From Lingula anatina (lineage: Eukaryota; Brachiopoda; Lingulata; Lingulida; Lingulidae), in NCBI RefSeq assembly GCF_001039355.2, contig NW_019774825.1, positions 37,537-101,536 of the forward strand: a DNA stretch of 64,000 nt, in the 5' to 3' direction. The notes under the pieces were generated by a model. The model saw nothing but the letters and a program-made list of their open reading frames with translations, had not been told where the DNA came from and did no database searches. Of this stretch, positions 26,601 to 39,200 are shown one piece after another (position 1 is the stretch's first letter; every line of letters starts with the position of its first letter). The position numbers were made by a program, and so were the translations under genes.

Positions 26601-29600
26601 CAACAGAATTTAGCAAATCTTTCAAATTAATAAGCTTATAAAAATGTTTTAACCAAATAATTATTAGTCGGGTTTACTGTACATATTTATTGTAATAAGA
26701 ACCAGTAGGACAGATTTGATGCTAAAGTAAGCTTAGCTCTATCAAAGGGTCTGCATGGAAGAGTCATGCTTAGAAGGATAAACGTGTCTAAGTGTAAATG
26801 CGACTTCAGTTTTTCCAGGGCGTTGCTTGACAACAGTTTGTTGTAACATGTGGCAACAAAGTTCACTTAAGTCTGCAGCTTTCTTGGTAAACTGGAGCAA
26901 TTAGCGGCAGCCTCTGGCAGAAATTGATTTCTTGGAACATCTTTATAGGGCTCATCGTGCACCAGTGAGCTTTTCCCTCCCAGATCCTTCAGCAGAGAGT
27001 TTGCGATAAACTGCCTCTCAGCAGTAGAAATATTAGATATACCTAACCCGACAGCTGCTGCGTAATATGGTATATAAAACCTGGAATCTCTTTCATTATT
27101 GTTTATCTTATTTTGTACACCTACAGCAAAATGCCTGCTGGTTGGTGAATACAATGCTGTAGAAATTTGTCAGCTGACGTCATATCTAGTCCCTATTAAT
27201 GTCATTTTAACATAAATCTTAAGTGCTAGGATTGAGAGCATAAAGTGGACTTTTAGGAGAAATATGACTGATGATTATTTGTACTGAAATGTTGTGAGGT
27301 ACCTCTAGTCCCCAGTTGTGTTCTGGATATAATATCTTTGGATATTTCATGGTCTCTTTAACTCACATTTGTAATGTTGTTACCCATGAGATTATCAACA
27401 TTTTTCGCTATATATTAGAAGAAAAAATGGTTCTAGTAGTAGATATTTAGAATCGAAAAAAGGGGCATAAAATTTTAGCTCTGAGTTGAGTTTTTTTCAC
27501 GTCTGCCATCTTTCTGTGTGGGCTTATTTTGTTGCTGTTTTTACTACCACAGCATCCTGTTGTTTTTGTAGTATTGATTTTGGGAAATGGTGTAAGATAT
27601 GCATGCCTTATGTAGACCTATATAACTATCCAATGATATTTGTCTGATAATGACCATCATGTACTATATTTACAACTGTTAGGAAAGAGATGTGGTATTT
27701 GACTATGGTAGAGATACTCCCATTCTGCAACTTTTATGTTGCCATAGCATTAGAAATTTGCACATTGCATGTACTCTGATTTCGTCAACAAAAGGATCAG
27801 AAATCTTTGAGATACGTATGTTTTTCTAGCGAAATGAGCTATTGTGGTTTTTGTGCCAGGTAAATATACTTTCTGATAGGAATAGCAACACACTGAAGTT
27901 AAGTTATTGTAGCTTAACACTTTTTGAGCAAGTTGTATTGAAAAGTGTCTAGTTTCCGTTGAAGTCTACTTACTGGTCAGGATGGCCAGTAGGAAAAAAA
28001 ACTGAAGTGATTTTTTTGGTATTTCTCCATGGAAAAATTGAATAAAGTATAAGTAGCATAAATCGACATTGCTGGGAAATGCCATTGGCTGTCAGTATTT
28101 GAATATACTTATTTATTGTAAATGTTACGTTACAAATTCTATCGTCAGGTTATAAAAGAGATAGTTATGCGCTTGCTGGATTATTTTTAATTTTAACATT
28201 TGTCTTGTTTTGTACTGAGCTTGTCTGAATTATTATTGCATCCAACAGTGTTATGTACTTTTTTTTTTACTTAGATGCCTGTTACCAGTTTGTTCCCTAA
28301 ACCTTATTATAATTTGTAGTCTGTAGTTTTAGCATAGTCTCAAATTGGTATGCTCACAAATGTATTCAGTATACTGGCAGTGCTGCTCAATTTCAAACTA
28401 GGGATTCATCATAAGTGAACTTTTTTTCAGAGTATTTTTTATATGACTGTCCATCATGTCATATAATGTAAAATGTGGTCACTTTTTCTTTATTTGACTG
28501 AGCCAAGTACTTTATTTTCAATTAAAACATGTTTTGCCACCTTGCTGACAACATGTCACCATTTGATCATCACTGCAAAAATGACATTCAAAAAGAAGTT
28601 GATTAATGTGCTTTTGGTTGGTAGGTTGGTTGGGGTTCTCTGTGTCTGATTGACTTATATATCTGCCAAATGTGAGTACTTTTAAGAAAAAAAAAAAAAG
28701 CATTGTTATCCTGAAAAGAAGGCACCAAGTGAAGGCGGGTGAAGTCTCACATGATATTCAGCTGTGGAAATGTGTGTAGAGTTGAGCAGCACTGTATAAA
28801 TGCTTGTGCCCACACCACCGCTATTTCGTGCTGAAGCATTGTGTGTACTACTCTCCCCCTCCTCTGTTGTAGAACTCCTACTACTACTACTGCAGAAGCT
28901 AGAAGTAGCTAACTTGTGGAATCTGTACTGAGCTGACTACGCAGCACACCATCATGGCTGGTTATGAACAGTCTGAACAATACGAACCTTATAACAACAT
29001 CCAAAGTGAGGAAAACGATAATGATTATAACGGTCACCATGAAAGTGGTCAAGAGGACTCGTCTAATTCGTAAGTTGATATCATCACATTTTTTCGGCTC
29101 TCACTCTCTCTACAGGCTTTAAATCTTGTTTGTCTTACTGAAGTTACAGGCTTCAACTTTAGTATTGGTAAATTGCTGGTGGGAAACAAATTTGGGAATA
29201 AATTTTCCCCTATTTTTCTTCTTCTTAGATTTTTCTTGTGCAGAGCTGTCCTTTTGTGCTTGCATTGTCAGCTTTATTTAAATTAACAGTAGCCCCTTTG
29301 TGTGTCTGTCCTTGTATAGACTAACAGCCTGACCTGATCCACAAGTCGGCTACCGTTGCACTTGCATTGCATTCTGATGTAGAATAGTAGAATAGAATCC
29401 TTAAGGCCCATTTCACATGTCGTTTAACACAGAGGCTCGACTTAAAACTGGGCGTAAAATGAGATAAAGATCTTAGAACTCCTTGCTTGTCGTTTATTAG
29501 ATATTTGGTTTTTAAACTAACTTTGAGCAAAATTAAAATTGAAGATATAGTCAGTGTGGATAAATAAAAACAAGCACAGCTTATTATTATTCATAGAAAC

Positions 29601-32600
29601 TAGCTTGCACTATGATTTCATTTTAACATGAGGAATTTGCAGTGTCTTGTTTGATTTATAATCATCAGAAAATAATGGCTAATATTATGGCTTCAGTTTT
29701 TCAGTGTGGTGTACTAGTTAACATTTTTGTGTATAGATATACAATGATTTTTTTAGATAAATTAGTTGAGATAATGAAATGCAATAAAATCGATCTTCAT
29801 TTTTGTTTGATGTATTCCACTGAACTGTTAAATTGCTGAAGGTGAAGTGGATGGGGGGACAAAGTTGACAGCTGTATTTGTGAACTTAAAAGTATAAACT
29901 TGTCCCATGAAACCAGTAGAAACTCAAGAAATAAAAAAAAAAAAATGTGGTTGTCAAAGTGGATGGAGAGCAGTGTAAGTTCAGTGCCATATGGCTTCTA
30001 TGCTTGATGTCACTGTTTGCTTTTCATTGCACATAGCTTTGCACCTTCTGATATTTTTTTAAATCTCTGTTCCAGCTAAAAGGGAGAATTTGATCTTACG
30101 GCTAGGTTGCCAAAATTGTAGCTTCAGGGATAGTTTGATGAATACTTCAGAACTTTTTTAGTTGTTGAACACAAGTGTTTCATTGTTGCAGTAAAGTGTT
30201 TAAGAGGCTAGACAGACTCCTACTGAGACTGAAAACACAGAACATACACTGTAGTTCTGGAGCAAGAGAAAGAAAGAAAGGAGACTTAATACAATATGGT
30301 GTGCACGTGCTCTAGATCTATTCTAGGACTTCTCTTTCGCACGATCAAAATAAGCAGACACCCTGCTGATGATACAGTGCTTCTAACGAACCTTTCCTCT
30401 GTGCTGCAAAGTTGCAAGTGAAATCTTGAAGTGTGCTTTTTTTTTAAACATGCGTTAAGATTTACATTTTCTTTTCAATCTTCTTTCAGACGCACTGCCA
30501 AAATCATAATTCGCCACGTTCCTTCACAAGTAACCCACGAAGATCTTTTGCGCTTGGTCTCTGCTTTCGGTCCAGTTATAAAAACAGATGAAAGTAAGTG
30601 CTATTTGAAAAGAAATCTTCAAAGTTTAAAAAGATTGGCAGGGGCTGATATAAATGGCAACTTCATTATTTTTATTATACAGGTAGCTCTTCAGCATGAT
30701 GTGAATAGACAATTTTGAATCAAAAGCAATCAAAAAGCAAAGCTCTCATAAATGTCACAAGAATTTAAGACTGATTTTTTAATGCCGTGCCTTGCAGCTG
30801 TAATAAACGAATGGAAAGAAAATTAATTGTGCTTTACATACTCGTAAGCAGTCTACAAAATTTACAAGGTGAAAAATACTTTTTCAGTTTACTAAGATTG
30901 CCATTTGTTTCCTATGTTGTTTAGTCAATTTGTAACTTCTTTAACAAATTATGCCTGGTTAGTATGATAACTCTTGTACATAGTGGTTCCCAGAAAAGTG
31001 TTTGAATTTTCTAAAGGTTATGGTTTGTTTTCATGGTATTTTCAAACATTTTGCGTGATGGAGTCTTCTGTCTTCTGTAGGCACAAACCGCAATGGTGAG
31101 AATGTTGTAGTTGTCATCTACGAGTCGCCAGAAGCTGCACAAGAGTGAGTACAAGGTCCTGAAAATGGGCCCTTTTATATGTCACACGTTATATGTCTAG
31201 ACAACAAAATAATTCAACAAATTGGAACTCACAAACAGTTTGCCTACCACATTTGAGAGGGGGTGGGGGTTATTTTGTGCTGTTATAAAGAGCACATGTG
31301 TAATTCCTGATGCTTATTATTAATTTCGGAGAAAATTTTGTAGTTTATACATGACTAAATGCATAATATTGCTGCATACTACTACATAGCATTGCAAGCA
31401 CAGAGTGGGATGTTTACTTACTGTGTTATTCATGTAATGCTGCAGGTTAATGTTATTTTAATTACATTGTATTTTGTTTAATTGTAGGGCCGCTTCACAG
31501 TTAAATGGTTACGAATTATTAGGAACACAGATCAGTGTAAGTGTTTGAATATGATTTGGTCTGAGGTTGTGGTTCAAATTTACTCACCAGGATGAAGTTA
31601 GATGTTGATTAAGTAATTGAAACTTGATATAATGTGGTAACTAAATCACTTTTAACCATTTTGATAGAATTTGTATTCTGTCTTTCCTGGAAAGGAATAG
31701 GGCCAAATTTTAAAATGGAAAGATGCCCTCATATGATGTAGATTGTGAATATGGGGAAATATTTTCCTTTCTAGGTTGAATTAGCAGCTCCAAGGAATAA
31801 TCGTCGCTTTGGTGGACGTCGTAATTTCTCAGGGATGGGGAGCAACAGAAATTCTGATTTTCCTCTGAGGTAGGTTTTCCTTAAGCATGCAGTATAGTAC
31901 AAAAAAGAAACATTTCAATATCTTTATTTTAGAATCCATTTTTAAAAGGTATTCAACTGAAATTCCCAAAGTTACTTAGAAGGGGGGGGGGGGGTAATTT
32001 TCTTTTCAAGTGAGATTTTTTTTTTTTTAATAATTATATGTAAAATGCTGAAGAGTTTAAATTAATGTATCAATGGCATTTTTTGAAATAATTTTTCTCA
32101 ATTTAACAATTTGGTCTCAAACACGGAGAAAAGAGGTTTTAATAGCCCTTTCAGGAGCAGTTAAGTGAAGATGTGCATTATATCATCTGTGCCATTTTAA
32201 CTGTAGTTAGAGGCACATGAATGCAAGTCTCATAATAGTATACAGTCATTGCATTTCTTTTACTAACAGTGGCAGATAGAACTAAGAAACACGAGTTTGA
32301 GTGTCCATGTCAAAAATTTCTCCATCTTATACGACAAATTATTATTGGGGTGTTTCATATTTGTGGAATCATGGTTTCTATATTTACTGTAGTAAAGGAC
32401 TTTGTACCACATGATTGTGTCATTATTTTGTTGAGGTGAACAAGGGTGTGGCTAACAGGGGCACATCATCCTAGTCATTGTGTGTTATCAGATGAGTGCT
32501 GTATTACAGAATATTGGTGCCGCGGGAGATGGTGGGTGCCGTAATTGGACGCGGAGGTGAAACTGTCCGCCAGATCACGCAGCAGTCACGGGCCAGGTAA

Positions 32601-33186
32601 AACAGTAGACTGCCTGCGTGCTCATGCTCGGGGGTATTATGACATGCTGTGTGTGTGCTCTGTAGCAGCGGCATTGAGGAAGACCCCACAAACAGGCTGG
32701 TTCTAGTCTTGTTAGTCTAGCACTGCCCTTGCCCATACGTGTGTGATGCAACAATAACCGAGAGGGTAGTCCTAGTCCTACTAGTCTAGTATGGGCGTGT
32801 CAACCCCCCACAAACACCACTAACCTGTTCCATCCCCTGCAGGGGCCTGGCCGGCAGCAGGAACGACTACTGAGTAGTTAGATGTAGTGTACTTACAATA
32901 GCATGGTGTTGTTTGTTGTAGAATTTTGGTGCCGCGTGAGACCGTGGGCGCCATCATAGGCAGGGGTGGGCAAACCATCAAGAAAATCACCCAAGACACC
33001 AGGGCCAGGTAAGGTGATGGGCGGCCAGTCGTCTTGATCAGAGATGAACTGGGATGGTCGGCTTGGGTGTGTGGTGGTTGATGTTGGGTGTGTAGACTGT
33101 ATGAAGTGTCTGTGTGTGTGCAAGTTAAGCAACGGAGAGTTAATAGAGAGAGAGAACCATTTTTTCAGACTGCTTAGGTACATGAA

Positions 33187-33257
<71 letters not shown>

Positions 33258-36200
33258 CATGTGTAGGTGTTCTTGTTCAACTTCTGCCTTTTTTAATCAA
33301 ATTGGGAACATGACAGTGTGTTGTGGACCAGGAATGTGATGTTGAGATATTTTTATGTACAGACACAGATGTGTCTGTACATATTGCCATCACCTGCATC
33401 TGTCATCGCCGATCATGTCGCCGTCGCCGTGCACTTTCAGCGTTAACACCATAAGTGGAAGACAGTTTTACTTTTTGGCTTTATATTTACAGAGCTGACT
33501 AATATTCATAAAACGCAGGTCAAGTTCGAAAATCAGCATGATCGGGCCTTTATTGTAGAATTTATGCTGTTTTTTCACTTTTTAGCATATATGCAACACT
33601 GTTAACACATTTCAAGGAAAACCGATGGGCCTGTTGTCATGAAACTCACAGGAGTAATCATTCTTACTAAAACACAGGTCAAGTTCGAAAATCGGCATGA
33701 TCGGGCCACTATTTTAGTAGTTATGCTGTTTTTTTTTCACTTTTTAGCATATATGCAACACTGTTAACACATTTCAAGGAAAACCGATGGGCCTGTNTGA
33801 GAGGGGGTGGGGGTTATTTTGTGCTGTTATAAAGAGCACGTGTGTAATTCCTGATGCTTATTATTAATTTCGGAGAAAATTTTGTAGTTTATACATAACT
33901 AAATGCATAATATTGCTGCATACTACTACATAGCATTGCAAGCACAGAGTGGGATGTTTACTTACTGTGTTATTCATGTAATGCTGCAGGTTAATGTTAT
34001 TTTAATTACATTGTATTTTGTTTAATTGTAGGGCCGCTTCACAGTTAAATGGTTACGAATTATTAGGAACACAGATCAGTGTAAGTGTTTGAATATGATT
34101 TGGTCTGAGGTTGTGGTTCAAATTTACTCACCAGGATGAAGTTAGATGTTGATTAAGTAATTGAAACTTGATATAATGTGGTAACTAAATCACTTTTAAC
34201 CATTTTGATAGAATTTGTATTCTGTCTTTCCTGGAAAGGAATAGGGCCAAATTTTAAAATGGAAAGAGGCCCTCATATGATGTAGATTTTGAATATGGGG
34301 AAATATTTTCCTTTCTAGGTTGAATTAGCAGCTCCAAGGAATAATCGTCGCTTTGGTGGACGTCGTAATTTCTCAGGGATGGGGAGCAACAGAAATTCTG
34401 ATTTTCCTCTGAGGTAGGTTTTCCTTTAGCATGCAGTATAGTACAAAAAAGAAACATTTCAATATCTTTATTTTAGAATCCATTTTTAAAAGGTATTCAA
34501 CTGAAATTCCCAAAGTTACTTAGAAGGGGGGGGGGAGTAATTTTCTTTTCAAGTGAGATTTTTTTTTTTTTAAATATATGTAAAATGTTGAAGAGTTTAA
34601 ATGGACAAGTGTTCAAATTAATGTGTCAATGGCATTTTTTGAAATAATTTTTCTCAATTTAACAATTTGGCCTCAAACACGGAGAAAAGAGGTTTTAATA
34701 GCCCTTTCAGGAGCAGTTAAGTGAAGATGTGCATTATATCATCTGTGCTATTTTAACTGTAGTTAGAGGCACATGAATGCAAGTCTCATAATAGTATACA
34801 GTCATTGCATTTCTTTTACTAACAGTGGCAGATAGAACTAAGAAACATGAGTTTGAGTGTCCATGTCAAAAATTTCTCCATCTTATACGACAAATTTATT
34901 GGGGTGTTTCATATTTGTGGAATCATGGTTTCTGTATTTACTGTAGTAAAGGACTTTGTACCACATGATTGTGTCATTATTTTGTTGAGGTGAACAAGGG
35001 TGTGGCTAACAGGGGCACATCATCCTAGTCATTGTGTGTTATCAGATGAGTGCTGTATTACAGAATATTGGTGCCGCGGGAGATGGTGGGTGCCGTAATT
35101 GGACGCGGAGGTGAAACTGTCCGCCAGATCACGCAGCAGTCACGGGCCAGGTAAAACAGTAGACTGCCTGCGTGCTCATGCTCGGGGGTATTATGACATG
35201 CTGTGTGTGTGCTCTGTAGCAGCGGCATTGAGGAAGACCCCACAAACAGGCTGGTTCTAGTCTTGTTAGTCTAGCACTGCCCTTGCCCATATGTGTGTGA
35301 TGCAACAATAACCAAGAGGGTAGTCCTAGTCCTACTAGTCTAGTATGGGCGTGTCAACCCCCCACAAACACCACTAACCTGTTCCATCCCCTGCAGGGGC
35401 CTGGCCGGCAGCAGGAACGACTACTGAGTAGTTAGATGTAGTGTACTTACAATAGCATGGTGTTGTTTGTTGTAGAATTTTGGTGCCGCGTGAGACTGTG
35501 GGCGCCATCATAGGCAGGGGTGGGCAAACCATCAAGAAAATCACCCAAGACACCAGGGCCAGGTAAGGTGATGGGCGGCCAGTCGTCTTGATCAGAGATG
35601 AACTGGGATGGTCGGCTTGGGTGTGTGGTGGTTGATGTCGGGTGTGTAGACTGTATGTAGTGTCTGTGTGTGTGCAAGTTAAGCGACAGAGAGTTAATAG
35701 AGAGAGAGAGAACCATTTTTTCAGACTGCTTAGGTACATGAAGTATGTGTGTGTGTGTATGTATGCATGTGTAGGTGTTCTTGTTCAACTTCTGCTTTTT
35801 TTAATCAAATTGAGAACATGACAGTGTGTTGTGGACCAGGAATGTGATGTTGAGATATTTTTTTTTAATATCTGGCATGTGTATTTGCACTGGTGTTTGT
35901 GAATGTGCACAGATTATTCATGTTATAAAGATGAGAGGAGGATATGTGAGAGCACGTGTGCATTGTGAGATTGCATAAGAGTATGGTTTGTAGCTTTTCA
36001 CTGTGCATTGGTTCCAGTTTGAAATGGGATGTGTATATGTTTTTGTTTGTGTGGACAGGTAGATTTAAGTAGGCAGTCACAAATGGGTCTGGAATATAAT
36101 CTAGCACATTTACATATGGTTTTTAACATGTAACTGGGAATATATTTTAGTTTGAAATTTAGAAGTAGTAGATACTATTAAATACTTATTATTAAATACT

Positions 36201-39200
36201 AATGATTGATGTGCCTGCAGTATTGTAATTTTTTTTCTTTTTACATCAAAGGAATATGGTGTCTTAGCACTTTATCTAGACTTGTTCTAATTGGTGTCTT
36301 AACATATACTGTAATCTTTTCTTGTGCATTCCAAATACACAACGACCGATTTTGGATAAAGGATGTGAATGATAGCTGTTCATTGAACACTCAATCCTAG
36401 CAATATATCAGTAAGATCTAAAATTTTTACAAGTAGATGTTGTCCTGAAGTCTTTTCTTTTACTGTAAATGATGGCCTTCAGCAAAATACGTCATTCTCG
36501 GCAAGGATACTGATGTTCTCCGTAATGATGTTGAACATTGTCCCTTTCCAGAGTTGATGTGCACCGTAAGGAAACCGTGCCAGGCTCAGTGGAGAAGGCC
36601 ATCACCATCTATGGAGCACCAGAGAACTGCACCAAAGCCTGCAAAGAAATCATGGCTGTTGTACAAGAGGAAGCCAACAAACAGAACAAGGGGTTTGTAG
36701 AGGAGATTCTGTTCTTTGTTGTGATGTTAAGATTTTATGGGACAACTGGTTTTGATAAGGGATTTTGTTGTCTGAAGTTGCTACTGACTGTGGTTGCTAC
36801 TGACTTTTTTTTTTTTTTTTTTTTACACGGTATCTGATGAAGGCCTGCGTCCAGGTTGGCCATAAGCTACAATACGGAAAGTTTCGACTTGTGTTTGATA
36901 ATTTTCAAAAATGTGACATATTGAAAGCATTTGATTCATAGGCATTCATTCTTTACGTGTAACCAATATATCCAATCTGTTCTACTTTCTTGTCCTCCAG
37001 GGAGATCCCTCTGAAGATCCTGTGCCACAACAACCTGTGTGGCCGTCTGATTGGCAAGCTGGGTCAGGTGATCAAGGGCATCATGGAGCAGACAGGGACA
37101 AAGGCCAGTGTGTCAAGGTGATGACCTGTGTGTGTTTGTTCATAGTAATTTGAACTGAAGCCATTTGATTTGGGGCTAAATAGGGTATATTTAAAAAAAA
37201 TGTTTGGTGACATTTGGTACATCGCTGCATTTGGGGTCATCTGTAGACAGGTCTTCATGGGACGACATTCTTGGTGATTGCTTGTGAATTAACAGATTTG
37301 ACAGAAAAAAAAAGTTGTAGTTAAACATTGTACAAATTAATGTTTGACTGTGCAAAGTGATGTAATGTTGATCAGATACCACGAGCAATTTAAAAATCAC
37401 AAGTTCAACATTTCAAAGTGACTGAAAACATATCTGATGGTGATGGATTTGATGTTAAAATGTTTGATTTCAGTATCCATGAAATTGACCCAATGAACAT
37501 GGACCGCGTGGTGACAGTGAGAGGCTCTCTGGAGGCCATGCCAGAGGCGGAGGCCAAGATTAGTGCAAAACTCCGAGCTTGCTATGAGCAAGATATGCAG
37601 AACATGGTGAGTTTTCTCCTATGATTTTCTTGGTTTTGATTTTGGTGTGCGATGAAACTTTTGCTTATTCAAACTTTTTGCACAGATTATGAAATTGTAT
37701 GGTGCAAGTTTTTTCTGTTCTCTATTTAAGAATGAAGATTTCTGGAGAATATATGTTTGAATTTTGATTTATACTTAAAGAAAAGATAAAAGAAGTCAAA
37801 AGTGGTTTTTAAGTTAAATTAGATCAGTAATGTAAATAAATACAAAGCCAACTTTGTCATCACTAAAAAAAAAATTATTAGATGTACGTATTTTGGGGAG
37901 AAAAGAGAATTATAGGTATGATTGTTTGTAATATGTGGGAGAATGCCCCCAGATGGCCTGAAGAATATTCCTCCTACATCCCACTAGGTAAGAGAGTATG
38001 AACCCCAATTACTTACTTTGTAGCCTCAAAATGTACTTATGATGCAGGGCATGAACCCGATGGCTCTTATGCAGCCTTATGGACCCTATGGGATGAGAAG
38101 CGCCCTCTATCCACAGGTAAGTCCGGCAACTGTAGCTCCTAGCATTTGCCCTGATTGGCTGCAGATGTTGGAGAGCCCCATCTATTGACAATACTGCCAT
38201 CACCTGAAGATTTGATTGTGNGTTTTTTAATATCTGGCATGTGTATTTGCACTAGTGTTTGTGAATATGCACAGATTATTCATGTTATAAAGATGAGAGG
38301 AGGATATGTGAGAGCATGTGTGCATTGTGAGATTGCATAAGAGTATGGTATGTAGCTTTTCACTGTGCATTGGTTCCAGTTTGAAATGGGATGTGTATAT
38401 GTTTTTGTTTGTGTGGACAGGTAGATTTAAGTAGACAGTTACAAATGGGTCTGGAATATAATCTAGCACATTTACATATGGTTTTTAACATGTAACTGGG
38501 AATATATTTTAGTTTGAAATTTAGAAGTAGTAGATACTATTAAATACTTATTATTAAATACTAATGATTGATGTGCCTGCAGTATTGTAATTTTTTTTCT
38601 TTTTACATCAAAAGAATATGGTGTCTTAGCACTTTATCTAGACTTGCTCTAATTGGTGTCTTAACATATACTGTAATCTTTTCTTGTGCATTCCAAATAC
38701 ACAACGGCCGATTTTGGATAAAGGATGTGAATGATAGCTGTTCTTTGAACACTCAATCCTAACAATATATCAGTAAGATCTAAAATTTTTACAAGTAGAT
38801 GTTGTCCTGAAGTCTTTTTTTTTACTGTAAATGATGGCCTTCAGCAAAATACATCATTCTCGGCAAGGATACTGATGTTCTCCGTAATGATGTTGAACAT
38901 TGTCCCTTTCCAGAGTTGATGTGCACCGTAAGGAAACCGTGCCAGGCTCAGTGGAGAAGGCCATCACCATCTATGGAGCACCAGAGAACTGCACCAAAGC
39001 CTGCAAAGAAATCATGGCTGTTGTACAAGAGGAAGCCAACAAACAGAACAAGGGGTTTGTAGAGGAGATTCTGTTCTTTGTTGTGATGTTAAGATTTTAT
39101 GGGACAACTGGTTTTGATAAGGGATTTTGTTGTCTGAAGTTGCTACTGACTGTGGTTGCTACTGACTTTTTTTTTTTTTTTTTTTTACACAGTATCTGAT

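Larger units (their letters stand above)
24704..30489 (+). other. IGF2BP intron 2, hosting an alternative first exon
   Basis: The intron is 5.8 kb. Apart from the alternative coding exon at 28873-29069 and its TATA-like box, no exon was identified. A 95-codon minus-strand frame at 26867-27154 is open but not recognised. Confidence 0.5.
31254..33354 (+). repeat. First copy of the IGF2BP RRM2-KH1 segment duplication
   Basis: It matches 33798-35864 over introns and exons, with few substitutions and indels. The largest difference is a 64-base GT tract (33191-33254) against 12 bases (35747-35758). The copies are joined at a single N at 33797, which fits two haplotypes assembled in series. Confidence 0.85.
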
